A stretch of 64,000 bases of DNA, taken from contig OX485803.1 in NCBI GenBank assembly GCA_950295325.1, positions 44,097,554 through 44,161,553 of the forward strand, given 5' to 3'. Both the position numbers and the translations under genes were made by a program. The notes beneath the pieces are model-generated. The model saw only the letters and a list, made by a program, of their open reading frames with translations, was not told where the DNA came from and ran no database searches. This document shows, piece by piece, positions 34,340-46,675 of this stretch; position 1 is the first letter of the stretch; each line of letters starts with the position of its first letter. This DNA is from Polytrichum commune (Eukaryota > Streptophyta > Polytrichopsida > Polytrichales > Polytrichaceae).

Positions 34340-35240
34340 CAATTTAGCTAGTTGAAGGTGAAAACATTGGGAACTCCTTATACATCAAGTATTCATCTTT
34401 CTTATTGATGTTGACCATGGATTTAGAATACAACCCCGAATTGGTCCAATGAAACAAATCATGATGAATCAACTCCAAATGTATAGGTAATAGATTTTTA
34501 CTAGACCACCTTATTGGGCATAGCACACATCCTATGCTTATAGTTTTGCAGTGTCTACGTAAACTCATCCATTGAGAGAATGACATTGCAATGAATTGTT
34601 CCTATATTAACACGAGATAAACATTTTCATATTATTGGATTCGAAGATGGCATCAAAGACCCAAATTGAAATGTTGGGGTGCAGTTGGAATGAATCGACC
34701 CTCAATCTACACGGGCCTTGTTTTTACTAGAGTCCCTTCACCCACAACAAATGCATTTACTTAGACATCACAAAGACCCAACCGTGCTCTAGAATAGCAT
34801 GGCAAAAGATTTGTGACAATCACATAAGTTGAAAGTGAAAACGTTGGGAACCTCTAATAACTCATGACTATTTTATTCTATCTCTCATACTTACTCCTAG
34901 AATCAACTCACAAAATCCCCAAACTATTACGATGATAACAAGTTGGGATGAATACGCCATAAAGTTGTATAGGATAATTTTATGCCAAACCCTCTAACAT
35001 ATTGGTATGCAGGTCGGTGAAGATCAAAGAGCAAACATCATAAAGACACATGTTCAAATGCGATTGGACCACATATTTATTTGCCACAAATCTTTAAACC
35101 TTGTCAAAGACCTTTGATAACATGATGGTTTATGTATTTTTATATGCCGACTTCAAAAATGGCATCAAAGACCTCGAATTAACCTAGACACCACAAAGCC
35201 TGAGCCACACCTCAAAGCAAGTCGTGTGTATACATCCAAT
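34340..35240. repeat. Diverged tandem duplication of a ~450-bp segment
   Basis: The phrase GTTGAAGGTGAAAACATTGG at 34351 recurs as GTTGAAAGTGAAAACGTTGG at 34829. Both are followed by a TTATACATC/TAACTCATGA segment, CTATT/ATTCAT, AATCAACTC and TGTATAGG-TAAT. GATGGCATCAAAGACC and ATGGCATCAAAGACC, and CACAAAGACC / CACAAAGCC, recur in order. Part of the second unit (34980-35100) also carries a fragment of the AGGTATGTGGG family. Confidence 0.5.
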
Positions 35241-38200
35241 ACCCAAGCTCTTATCCTTTTCAACATTTCAAACTCCGTTTGAAATACCTTCTTAAGTATT
35301 TCCTTACATATTTTTGTAGAGTCGTTTCATGCTACGACTTCTACGTAGAGGCAAACATGCAACTAGAGGTTCCGTTAAGTTGGGGCAAATTTGATGCGGC
35401 GCCGCCGTTATTTTGAGTTTATTCCTACAAAAACCACTAAATTATCACTGCAGGCTACACTGCTTGTTGCAAGCACCAAAGCCCTCACATTAGGTACACT
35501 GACACTATGTGCAATTAGGTTGCCCCACACTAATATATTGACATTCCACACTATTTTGGGAGCATATATTATCACTGTAATAAAATGCAATAATTGGGTG
35601 GTTTTTATTGTGGTTGTTGCATGGATGAATAAGCAACATTACAAGTTTTTGTTATTTGAATATGACCCGAGGTAATTTGCACGGGTAAAGAAGCGACCTA
35701 ATTGCACAACCGAGTGTAGAAGTCCATGAGGATTTTTTAAATGCTATCACGCTTCCATATGTGTGAGCAATGTGTGTTGGGTTGTGGGCAAAGGCGAGAG
35801 AAAATTCTCGCGTTCAGACTTCTTTCTTGACCAGTTTACAATTTGTTTCCTTATAAATTTGACATCTTTTCATAAATCCAACACAAGGTTGAGAGTTTTT
35901 CAAGATGGCTACAAAGTCATGCGCATGTTCATGCGCATGTTCATGGGATGTTTCGTATATTTGATAAATATGTGAGAATATACCTAGTATCTCAAAATAG
36001 ATAATTTGTACCCTATGTTGATATATTTTTGTAACGATTTTTCTCTCTTCTAGGTGTTATTTCATCCTACATTTTTTTCCCACGTGGTTTCAAATATCTT
36101 GCAAAGAGTGACCTCCCCGGGATTGTAAGCCCAATAAAACATTCTGACTCTGCGTTAAAAATTAAGGTGTAAAAGTGGACTTGAGTGAACAAGCGTGTGT
36201 AAGAGACTCCTTTCCCGCCAATGAGAATACTCCTTTTCCTCAACCTCTCAATCTTCGAGCTCTTGACCTCTCTCAATGTAAAGGAGACCATGCTACGGCA
36301 CTTTAAAACAATGAACATGAAGTTAATCCTACTACACAAATTAGTGTGCGCACATTCAATTCTCCTCCCGAGGTTGCACACATTTGGAGACATAGTACGG
36401 TGCAATCCCAATTAAAGCACACACAAAACCCATTCTCCTCCAAAGTTTGCCCACTTTTGACGACACATTCCGGTGTAGAACGCTCCTTGGTAAAGTGGTG
36501 GAAAATCGTGTGTGGAGGAGGCCAAGGCATCTCATGTTACTTGGGTCCACAATCTCGAACACCCACATTTGACGGCGTCGTGCATAACCAAGTCGCAACC
36601 CACGTGCAAACTCCTTCCCTCTTATGTGTGCCTCTAATTTCTTGGTGCAAGTTATGATGTCGGGGTCATGCAAAGCGGAAAGTTTTTTTTTTCTTCTTCT
36701 TCTTCTTCCCACCAAGAAATTTAGATCAATGAAGATGCTCGTTTCGGATCGCTTAAACTACTCACATGAATCGGTGAGTGACATCACGGGTTTCATAGTC
36801 GAGAATCGTTCTCACCCCATTTCTCGCCCACCTAAGTTAGTAAGGAACCTTTACGAGTTGAATTAATGTGCCACCATGAGAGCCTCCCCTCCCTCCATTC
36901 TCGCCATTTGTTGCATCGCATGTTACTCCCATGCTCCCTATACCTTTGAAATTCCTAACCCCTTTCACGTATTTTTTGTAGCTCCTCAAAACCTTTCACG
37001 TGTTTTTAAAAATAAGCTTAACTTCCTTAGTGGTTATTTTGGGGTCCCGCTTGCTTCCCCATGCCATGCTTGGGCCACACTATTTGTGATTTGGCTAGAT
37101 ATGAATCCACTAACTTGACTCCAAGTGGGCCATTCATGGCATCTACCTAGTGGGACTAGTCGTACATGAACTAGGCATGAACCACACTAATATATGCATA
37201 CCCTACTATACAACACGCATAAGCAATGGATGTAATGAATATTCTTAAGGAAAGAGGGGGTGAGCATGGCCTACATGTGAATTGGCAAACTATAGATGCA
37301 CCCCTTCCTTTCACTGCTCCCGATTCTTATAACTAATTCTATAAAGGAAACCGCCCGCCCGCATGGACAAGGTCAAGTTATTTGTCATTAGATAATGGGT
37401 TTGTTTGTGAGCCAATGGATTTGTGGGTGCATGGTTTTCATGCGACTTTGTTGCTTCAAGTGTCATCTACAACGAGTTGTAGGTGCCTATTGTTTGGGCT
37501 ATTAAAATCGTAAGTAAGCAACATCTTCTTGAGTAACAATATCGTTTTTCCCTAAATGCATCTTGTTTCAAAGGCAATCCGCTATCCAATTGAGTGATCG
37601 AATTGGGTGGGGTCAGGGTTTTGTCATATAAGGTGCAAGAATTAGACCCATTGGATTCTTGGTTGATTTTTTTTAGAATGGAGCGGTCCACTATGGCTAA
37701 TAATGTTATGGACTTCTACGTATATCCACATCGTATCACTCTTGAAGTATATTGTGAGATATGCTTAAGTGTTTGGGAATAGACATGTCTCGATATATGT
37801 GTATATAAGGTATGTTGGTCTTATGTTGTTATTTTTGTATTTAAGTGTTGTATGACAAGACATGTAGTCAAGAATGGACACCAAAATAGACATGTTTGAC
37901 AATAAAATTGGACTATGTGCTCAGAATATAGACATCATCCTACTAGCAAAATATTGTAAATGTTGACCGGATGAGAGAACTCTTGAAACCTGATCCAATA
38001 GCCAAATTATGGAGTTTGGCAACTCTGAACCCTACATTATGGAGTCGGAATTCATAATTTTGCATAGAACCCCAAAAGAATCAATTAAAAATATATGGGG
38101 TATAAAAACTCATGTGGCAAAGATACTTTGTGGCTACAATTATTATCATATTCAACCCCCCCACTCCCTTTTCCTTTTGCAAATCATTGGGTTAAACTCC

Positions 38201-40278
38201 TTAAACTTAATTCCGAGGCCATAGGACATTTCCCAACGTCTCTCTTGTTCTAAGGAGTTTTGAGCATTGGTTCCATCATTGACTCCCCAATCTATAATGA
38301 TCAAGCGAAACTAGAAAAAAGGGACCTTGCCTCATTAGATGGCTAGGGAGCTAACATAATTATATAACCACCGAATTTGGCGTGACATGGGCCACACTTG
38401 TATCCAGGTTGGCAACCTTCTTAAGTTTGTTTTGAAAGTTGGCCAACTGCTCCTTCACCTAAACTTGTGTAGTTTAAGGGGTGCCCTCTAAGTCTCAATA
38501 ATATGATAGATTTAAGGCTTACTTTCATGAGCCACATTGTGCTTAATTTCATACCCCTTTGAAGGGATTGTGGCACCTCTACATTATTCTAATTTTTATT
38601 CTTAAGCAACTCCTGTATTTGCGGGGCAAGGGAGGGGGGGGGGGCAATGGGGGTTTTTATTGGGGTTGATTGGGTAATATAGTTTAACTTACAATAGTTT
38701 CTTCATTACATCACTTAGTTAGGACGTAGAGTTCATTTTTATTTAACACGATAGTGGACACATGTCAGTTGAATCAACCACAAAATCCATATTCAACTGG
38801 GTGGGAAGGGAAATAACGAGGGCATTGTCATGGACTATAATTTGCCATATATAACATGGGCCCACAATGCAAAGGAGGGGTGCTAAGTAATATTATCTTA
38901 TTTTCTTCTTGCTTGGTAGCAATTTTAACTTAACTCTTTGTTGGATACTAATGTTTTTTTTTTGCTGAAAGATCCTTGTGGCCAACACATCACCCTTGCC
39001 TTCCCCTTCCCACATATGTAAGTGGACTATAAACAATTTCATTTGATCTTCTTGCCAAATTTTGATAAAATACAAAGATTGTTTTCCCCATATGTCAATT
39101 TTGTAAAATTAGGGTTGGCTTGAGAATAGCTAATCAAGAAAGGAAGATATTGCTAGAAGTGGCCTTCAAAGCTCACTAACCTAATGTCAAGGTGGTATTA
39201 AATTTCCAAGTTCAAGTCCCACTTTAGTGAGTCAAGATTTTTACATTTAGTTCAATCTAAAGTTAGATCATTTTCAATGTGCTAGGTATCCATAGTTTGA
39301 TGTAGAATGATTTTTAGTCTCAATATATATTTTTATCATGATAAGTCATGTGGGTGTGAAGGTCTAGTTGATGGTTACTAGCTTTGTTTATTTAATAGAA
39401 CATATAGTCAGTGGCGAGGCCATTGCCTTGCCACCATTCCCCATTGTTCTGGAAACAACTGACCATTGACACTGACATATTGAGTTGTTTGGGGACGACC
39501 CATGCCATTAATTTGCAAGTGCAACGGGTCTGCATGGCATGGACTCATAAACTACTGGTATTATTACAAAATTGGAAGGAATACAACCCATGTTGGTTAT
39601 AAGCCTAAAATTGACGTGATACCATTACGGAATTATGTGCAACTTAGTATTGGAAATGCAAAGAATTGCACAATAAAATGATGCCCCCATTGTGGAATAT
39701 GGAAGCACTTTCTCACCCACACAAAACTAGAGAAATATTGGACTTGGTAACAAAGATCTCCAAAGATCTCTTCATTTCAACAAATTTGAAATTCATAAGC
39801 TTATCCTAGAGGTGGTTCATTGACCAGATCGTGGGTGTCCTTACGTTACACTTGAATGCCATCTTTGGAGCATGTATGCTTTGCGACGTTCCCCAAACTG
39901 CTAAAAATACTTGGTGTTTACGATAAACAACACCCATGGACAAGAAAGCTCATCTCCTAGCTCAAATCTTTGTGACCTTCTACGAAGATCAAATTCACTT
40001 TAGAACATTGTTCTCCTCCATACCAAAATAAAATCTAACAAAACTACACCTATCTAGTCTAAAACATATTAGAATCAACATGGCAAGTGGAAGGCATGGA
40101 TGATGATAATGTGAATTTTCTCTCCGTAAATTTGGTAGCACCCTTTGTGACCACCCTCGAGTCACATGCAACTAAAGTCTATACAAATATTTACCAAATG
40201 ACACAATGGTATGTGTGTAAGTGAACCATAGAGGCCCATTGTAATTCAGATTTCCACATGGGATTTGAGTGGGTCTCA
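35241..40278. other. Long gene-free stretch
   Basis: I see no gene here. Frames at 35391-35675, 36346-36715 (both strands) and 36876-37118 lack any recognisable domain. Small landmarks: a 12-bp tandem repeat CATGCGCATGTT near 35919-35943, a (CTT)n tract near 36691-36708 and a G-rich run near 38629-38645. A SINE-like head lies at 39163-39235 (listed separately). Confidence 0.4.
39163..39235 (+). repeat. Possible tRNA-derived SINE fragment
   Basis: AGTGGCCTTCAAAGCTCACT resembles a degraded box A and AGTTCAAGTCCCA, about 50 bp later, resembles box B. The same GTGGCCT-CA…CTCAC-CTAA-GTCA order appears at 49638-49690 and, inverted, at 48890-49070. No poly-A tail or target duplication was identified. 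Confidence 0.35.
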
Positions 40279-40815
40279 GGACCACTTCACACATGAGCCA
40301 AGAGCCGTGACCTTGTAATGGTGAGGACCCTTGACTCTCATCCAAAGGCCATACCGTGGGTGTTGGGAAAGCCATTTTATGTAGTCACGGGCTCTCAAGC
40401 ATAGTGTGAAGTGAGAACGGACCATGTTGCGGGACCATTTCATATTTTGTTGACGGAAAAAGAGGGGAGGATTTGGTTCAATATAATATGTCTCAAACTC
40501 TATCAATTTAAGAGAATTACTTGGTGGTGTTTGTTTGTCCTGGAATCTGTCATGAAATTTGTCTTGCTGGAAAAAAAATTTAAAAAGTCATGGTCTCCTT
40601 GAATTTGCGTCAGGCCCACCTCTTGGAGGTGGGTCTAATGCAAATTCCGGTAGACCATGCACCCTTATCCACAACTTGCCTTGTAGGACTCCATGTAGAT
40701 TTTTCATCCACGAACTTTGTGTGAAGTGAACTTGAACGGTCTCTGCCTTTTCGACCAATGAGAGCTCTTACATTGCCATGGTCAGGGGCCTTCAGCCTTG
40801 TGTGTGAAGTGGCCC
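40279..40815. mobile_element. MITE with GGGCCACTTCACACACGAG ends (copy 2, diverged)
   Basis: Left end GGACCACTTCACACATGAGC then CAAGAGCCGTGACC; right end, reversed, GGGCCACTTCACACACAAGG. Shares GCCTTTTCGACCAATGAGAG, CATGTAGATTTTTCATCCA and GTGAAGTGAACTTG with the other copies. Its middle (about 40430-40600) differs, so it may be a sub-family or hold an insertion. Confidence 0.7.
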
Positions 40816-41041
40816 TCCGACTCTCAACCAATGCAGGCACGACACATGGCAACAATTGATGGAAAAAATCATGTTATTTCTTATGGGAATAGATAGCCTT
40901 CTACGGTACTTACTACTCATACCTCAAGGGCCTGCACCATTTTGGATTCAGGTGAAGTGAATCGAGATAGCGGCCGGAGATTTTGCAGGTGCTGGAGACA
41001 GCTACCTACAGTACATCACTGTGTCTTGTGGTACATATTAA

Positions 41042-41545
41042 GGGCCACTTCACACACGAGCCAAGAGCCCGTGACCATGAAATTGTGAGAGCCCAAAAGA
41101 AAGTGTCCAAAGGCCGTCCCAACACACTTCCCAAATCATGTAGTGTGATCACGGATCCTCAAGTGTAGTGTGAAGTCATATGTGACCGGGCCCTCAACCA
41201 AATGCTATTTCAATGAATGTCTATTCATGCGGGTCCTCACACATGATAAAATAAAATAAATCAGCGGTTGTGAGCGTTCAGAGTGTCATGGTCTCCCGGT
41301 TTTGTGTTAAGCTTGCCTTCAAGAGATGGTTTTTGAAAATAATCCAAGTGACCATGAAACATGATCCATTCGATGCCATGTAGGAAGGAATTCATGTCGA
41401 CTTTTACATCCATCTTGCATTCACATACTCCGTTGGTCCCTCAAGCGTAGTGTAAAGCGAACTTGGACCGGTTATGGCTTTCCCACCTATGAGAGTGCTT
41501 GAAGTGTAATGGTCACGGCTCTCAGTCTTGTGTGTGAAGTGGGCC
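41042..41545. mobile_element. MITE with GGGCCACTTCACACACGAG ends (copy 3), TAA duplication
   Basis: A 504-bp element with left TIR GGGCCACTTCACACACGAGC and right TIR (reversed) GGCCCACTTCACACACAAGA, flanked by TAA at 41039-41041 and 41546-41548. It is the best preserved copy of its family here and lies only 226 bp after copy 2, in the same orientation. Confidence 0.85.
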
Positions 41546-41559
41546 TAAGCATGCTAGAA

Positions 41560-41822
41560 ATGGACCATTTATACTTGAAACATGAAGAGAGAGAGAGAGA
41601 ACCGACCGAAGGCTACATATGACCCGGTTGAGTTTGAGAAATGACTGGTTCAAATTTAAGTCTTCATGAAAATTACTGATCGATTTAGAGGAATTTATAG
41701 AATATGTATCGATCAAAATGGAGAGAGAAAAACGTAAACATGTTAACATGTAACCAGTTGATCTTGGAAACACTAGGATCCCAACCAACTAGGCCCAATA
41801 ATCTCCCCGCACATTGATCACA
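41560..41822. repeat. Dispersed ~240-bp repeat (copy 1)
   Basis: Recurs at 43780-44025 and 46217-46445 in the same orientation. Shared phrases in order: GAGAACCGACCG, GGTTGAGTTTGAGAA, CTTCA-GAAAATTAC, TTTAGAGGAATTTATAGAAT, AAAAACCG/CG, ACATGTAACCA-TTG, CTAGGCCCAATAATCTCCCC. Ends of the form GCGGGGAG… and …CTCCCCGC in copy 2 suggest short TIRs. No coding capacity. Confidence 0.65.
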
Positions 41823-41884
41823 AGTTGAATAATTATCTTGCAATGAGGGATGCAAATGAGTGAGATTAGATGAGAAGTGAGTAA

Positions 41885-42080
41885 GGGCCGGTTCACACGG
41901 GTCCCAAGTCCCTAGTCCCAAGTCCCACTCACGTCAACAAGTCTCATCAACATAGAGGCAAAGTCCTAACTTTTGAGCCTCAAGAGTCCAATGAAATATG
42001 ATTTATATCATTTCTTGTTGTTGTTGTTAGACCTTCATTATTTTATGCGAAAATCCTCGGGGACTTGTGTTGCGTGTATT
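41885..42080. mobile_element. Partial MITE of the GGCCGGTTCACACGGG family
   Basis: Starts GGGCCGGTTCACACGGGTCC after TAA (41882-41884) and matches the reverse complement of the 19491-19797 element: CAACAAGTCTCATCAACATA then GAGGCAAAGTCC and TTTTGAGCCTCAAGAGT, up to ATTTTATGC. The right end is not resolved and the element seems truncated. Confidence 0.65.
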
Positions 42081-42166
42081 GTAGGTGCCTCGTGTATTGC
42101 GATTGAAGTACTTCAATGGTTGGTAAAAATAAGAATGTGATTTTTGTTTTGGAAATTACAAAGTTA

Positions 42167-42678
42167 GGGGTTGTTTACATCATGGACAACGAAGTTCTCC
42201 CATGTTAGGGGGCCTTTTTGCCATGGTCACACTCCCATGGTCCAATTTTATGAAAAATGCATTTTTAAAGCCTTTGGGCCCCTCACTAGGTGTAATCTAG
42301 ACGTGGACCAAGAGAGGTGACCATACATCAAAAAGTGGATGTGCTTTTTTTAGTATATGTTCAAAAAGGGAAAATAAAAAAGAAAGATAAGATGAAAAAG
42401 ATTAAAAACATATGGAAACCGCATTTCTTTGCCATGGTCCCTTGATATTTGCAACGAGAGAACCTCTTTTGTCTCTCTCATTGCAAAACTTGTTAGACCA
42501 TGCCAATGGATAATGTAGGCCTCAAAATAAACCTTTTTGGAACCTCAAGTTCCATGGTCACTTTTACATTTCTTCTTTCATGATGTAAACCGAAGTGTAA
42601 GTGGAACGACGTCAAAGACCAATCACATATTTCAGAGGAGCAAGGGACGACTTCATGGTCCATGATGTAAACAACCCC
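42167..42678. mobile_element. Deletion-derivative MITE of the resident Harbinger family
   Basis: About 512 bp. Left TIR GGGGTTGTTTACATCATGGA; right TIR (reversed) GGGGTTGTTTACATCATGGA; flanked by TTA and CTA. Unlike the other MITEs here, its subterminal parts align with the full Harbinger element at 52708-56314. On the left: AAGCC-TTGGGCCCCTCACTA, GGTGTAATCTAGACGTGGAC and AAGTGGATGTGCT. On the right: CTCTTTTG, TTAGACCATGCCAATGGATA, GATGTAAACCGAA and CCAATCACA. The transposase and second gene are absent. This is the expected result of an internal deletion of a related full-length element. Confidence 0.85.
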
Positions 42679-42679
42679 C

Positions 42680-43779
42680 TAGTTGAGGTATTCTTCATTG
42701 TAAAGTCCCCTTTCATCAATGGGTCCGGGAACTTGAAGGATCCATAATCAAGTCAATTAGACAATTTCAAAGTGTAGACCATACTTCTCGAGGGATATTC
42801 CCATTAGCTTTTGAACATAACCTTGCAAACGGACGTGTTGATGATATCATCACCCTTTCTCACGAGACTCGGATCGTGTGTTATAAATCCTCAAGAACAA
42901 TGGTTTTGTGTAATCTTTAATCCAGAATTTGCATAATCAAATGAATGAAGGGTCAAAGTTTGGACTCATCCCGGCACCATGTGACATAGAAATGCATCCC
43001 CATCTCTACACAAACAATTGAGACCCCCACAACAAAAATGTTTGTGTGATGTCAAAAACAAGAAGTGCATTTAACAAATGATCGTTGTGCCTACTACAAG
43101 GATCCTTGCATAACATTACTCAAGTGTAGGCTAATGCACGTGGGGCTGGGAATTTCCCTGGGCAATGTTATCCTTTTTATTTTGGACCTCCCTTGCATAA
43201 TGAAACAATACTAAGGTTAAACATTGTTCACAATAGCGTTTAAACTGGCAACCGCCTAATGGATTAGAAATATTATCGGCAACCCGGAAAACTCGGCAAG
43301 GACATTGGAATTTGGTTCGTTGGTTTAGTTCTTAATATCCAAAGGATAAGATTGGCTTGTGTTGTCAACATGCTAACCATGTTTCAAAAAGTATATTCAA
43401 CCTCTCCTTGTATATTCGCCTTCCTTGTATGTTCGGCTCATGAGGTCCAATCCAATGTATGATTTTTTCATTTTATTGTGAGAGCCAAAGTGACGATCAC
43501 AATCACATGAAGATTTCTTTTAGAAAAATTCACTTTGATGTAATGTAACATTATCCCCCAAGTTACTAAAACTAGTACCGTAAGAACGATTTCATCGATT
43601 TTTAAAAGTTTGAAAGTTTTGGCAGAGAAGAAGCTTGTTTTTTTGGGGGACAGAAAACTTGATTTTGAGTTTTGAGGTTAGTTTTTTGCAAAAAAATCTC
43701 CAAAAAGGTTTTCGCTGGTCCAGTCCACATTAAGTCAGTGCACAGGCTATCTATGCTCAATAATGTTATGAGTACGAGA
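42680..43779. other. Gene-free stretch
   Basis: No gene or recognisable repeat family; AT-rich unassigned sequence. Confidence 0.4.
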
Positions 43780-44025
43780 CAATGAGCGGGGAGTACCGAC
43801 CGACAACTACTTACACATTAACCGGTTGAGTTTGAGAAGTACCCAGAGTTGAACTTCAAGATTTCAGGAAAATTACCCATCATTTTAAAGGAATCTATAG
43901 AATCTGCCTCAAATTCATGAAGAAAAACCGAAAGATCAGTACAACATGTAACCACTTGGAAGTCTTGGACACAGTAGGATTCTGACCAATTATGCCCAAC
44001 AATCTCCCCGCACACTGGTACGAGA
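43780..44025. repeat. Dispersed ~240-bp repeat (copy 2)
   Basis: Copy of the 41560 family, with the clearest ends: GAGCGGGGAGTACC at the left, ATCTCCCCGCACACTGG at the right, suggesting TIRs of 8-10 bp. Confidence 0.65.
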
Positions 44026-44247
44026 CGTAAGTTTTTCAACACATTCTAGAGATTTAGTTGCTCATCAGTACGATATTGCTGGCTGTCAGTGACGACAAGA
44101 CTATTCCAGTGGGCAACTAATTATTAAGCTGGTCGAAACTTGAGTGGGTGGTGATTCAATGTCAACAAAGTTAGAGCACACACAGACCCTTCCAGACATG
44201 AAGCTTTCTCACCAGGACTAAGGTCTTAAAGACGAGATCATTGGCAT

Positions 44248-44805
44248 CATGCGGCGGTGCTGTCGTAAGTTAACGGCGTCCTGCAAATCATTCACAAATT
44301 TCTAGATTCGCCAGCAGTGCCTGACTTGGAACTTTAATCAATCTGTTCATCTGGCGTATCTGGATATATATCTATATATCTATATATATGTATGTCATAT
44401 TTTTCTATACGATCCATATTTGCCAGCCAGTGTTGTTGCTGTATTAATTGTGCAAGTGAATTTTGCCATAGCCGGGCTTGGTTTGTAGATTGTGACATGC
44501 AATATTGGACAAAGTATAGTTTTTAAGTTGTAGTATTGTGGCATCATGTGGCGGGGCTGTCGTAAGTTAACGGCGTTCTGCAAATCATTCACAAATTTTT
44601 AGATTCGCCAGCAGTGCGTGACTTGGAACTTGAATCGATCTGTTCATCTGGCGCATCTGGATATATAAATGTCATATTTTCTATACGATCCATGTCTGCC
44701 AGTGTTGTTGCTGTATTGTCCAAGTGAAATTTGCCATAGCCGGGCCTGCTTTGTAAATTGTGACATGCAATATTGGACAAAGTGTAGTTTTTTAGTCGTA
44801 GTATT
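44248..44805. repeat. Recent tandem duplication, two ~280-bp units
   Basis: Unit 1 (44248-44538) and unit 2 (44540-44805) align nearly throughout: GCATCATGYGGCGG, GCTGTCGTAAGTTAACGGCG, AAATCATTCACAAATTT, AGATTCGCCAGCAGTGC, TGACATGCAATATTGGACAA. Unit 1 has an extra (TATATC)n tract near 44362-44388. By eye identity is around 90%, so this is among the youngest duplications in the window. Confidence 0.85.
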
Positions 44806-46216
44806 TCTGAGCGCGAAGTAACATTCGAAGGTGAATTACAAACAAAACTGGCTTTTGAAGAGATTCTGTTCAAGTTATAAGTTAGGTAGTGGAAGTTGCC
44901 TCTAAGACAGAGTTTGCAGCTTTTTCTTGAGGTCTCTCCTGACAATAGGTTGACATTTGTGCACGCACCTAATATTAGATCCCATAATGTGTTTGTCAAA
45001 CTCTCTCTGTTACTCTTAACAACTTCATTGACCAGGTGCACGGGATTCCTGTTCATGGAAATGGCACTGAAAATTTGACAAGGAAAACATGCAATTGAAA
45101 TCTTGGACATAACATCACTCAGCTGATGAGCTATGTTCAACTGCCGTAACTTCAGATTCAATTTGAAGCTGTGGGATTCTGGCATCCATAGTCTTTATTC
45201 TTGAATCTACTGCTCAAACCATGCATGAACAGAGCTCGTTAGCTAAGTAATGTTACAGACATATGGAACTTTACAAAATGCACTAAAAATCTCAATTTTA
45301 TGATTTTATTGGAATCTGTAGAGTAGAGCAGAAAGTAGACTTGAAGAAATTTGTATCATTAGTTGAGCTCGGAAACAAGAAGACCAAGGGGCTCCTTAAG
45401 AATTAAGGGTGTGAAGAAAGGCTCGGTGGCCATCCACATCCCGGAAGTCAATTTCTAACGAGTAAGTGGGCTCCACTTCCAGGGTTGACATTAATTATTA
45501 TGCATCAATAATTCTACGTAACTTAGAACGTATTGATCTTCACAAATGGGTATCGTGTCAATCTGACTTGAATTGAGTTTTAGGTGCATAAGTGTCTAAA
45601 ATGCAAGAGCCTTACATTGAAATCCTTTGCTAGGTTATGAGGCTGTGTGTTTACCTCAAAGCCTCATCAAGCAGACGATAGGATCGCCATGGACTCAGTG
45701 TTGTATTATTGACACTTGTGCGAAGAAATTCATGATCACAATCTCCCACTACAAACGAAATGAAAATAAACGAGTGCAAGTTATGGTTTGCATTCCACTC
45801 GTACGTTTCTGAGGAAACAATTCTCAAAGTCGTGGTAACTGCAGTCCAAGTTTCTGCTAGTCTCTGAGAGGTATCCAGTATCAAATGTTTCCAATAATGA
45901 ATCACAGCAGACCACAAATTGAAGCACCACTCGCAGCCAGAAGTGCTTGAAACTAAAATCATGTGGAATATGCGGCATGCATTGACATCATCGTCCTGGC
46001 ATTGATAAATTAGTAGAGCACCAGAAATCGGGAAAGTACACTCTGTCTAAAATGATCACAATAAAACAAAACTTACAGCAAGCCATGGAGGTTTGACCTG
46101 TTGCACCCAGCATGCCTTTCTCTTCAAACTGTGACGACTTTGTTTGTCCATGATACTTCCATAAGACTTTTTTAATTTTAGAATTGATCACACATGCAAA
46201 TAATTTTGCGTCAAGC
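44806..46216. other. Gene-free stretch with one long minus-strand frame
   Basis: A 198-codon open frame (44589-45185, minus) overlaps the tandem duplication and has no recognisable domain, signal peptide or compositional bias toward coding. I treat it as fortuitous. The rest of the stretch, including frames at 45651-45978, is unassigned. Confidence 0.4.
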
Positions 46217-46445
46217 AATGAATGGGGAGAACCGACTGCTATATACAGATGAAGTGGTTGAGTTCGAGAAAGAGCTGGTTGAAGTTCAAAACTTCAGGAA
46301 GATTATAACCGATGATTTTAGAGGAATCTATTAAATATACCTCGAATCAAATAAAGAAAAACCGTAAGATCGCAACATGTAACTGGTCGCACTTGAAAAC
46401 ATGAGGTCTTGACCAATGATGCCGAAAAACCTCTGTGGACATTGA
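46217..46445. repeat. Dispersed ~240-bp repeat (copy 3)
   Basis: Third copy of the family at 41560 and 43780: GGGGAGAACCGACTG at the left, then GGTTGAGTTCGAGAAAGAGC, GATTTTAGAGGAATCTATTA, AACATGTAACTGGTC. The right end is degraded. Confidence 0.6.
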
Positions 46446-46675
46446 CGTCAACTTACCAGTGTTGGTCTGGTGTCGTCATTTTTTAATTCGATGCCATTCC
46501 GGCACAATCTACATGTATAAGGAGGATTTCACATTCTTTTAATACAAGAAGGGTAAGGGTATTTGACGGCTTTTTAGTTTTTGATGCCATTTGGGTCAGT
46601 ATACCATACAAGAACCTTCATATCTACACAAAAATGCCCTAGTATCAATATGCTTTAGAACGGTATCGACGCAAA

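Noticed and set aside
36346-36715. Overlapping open frames on both strands
   Set aside because: No recognisable domain in either, no splice context, and they overlap almost completely, so at most one could be real; nothing favours either.
25890-38645. Poly-G and poly-C runs (25898, 26141, 28857, 38631) as G-quadruplex regulators
   Set aside because: Each is a single uninterrupted homopolymer, several inside or beside MITEs, with no nearby gene; slippage or assembly error is the simpler explanation.
44589-45185. 198-codon open frame on the minus strand
   Set aside because: It starts in unassigned sequence and runs into the recent tandem duplication, has no domain or signal, and its second half is re-created by the neighbouring duplicate unit. 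Best explained as chance.
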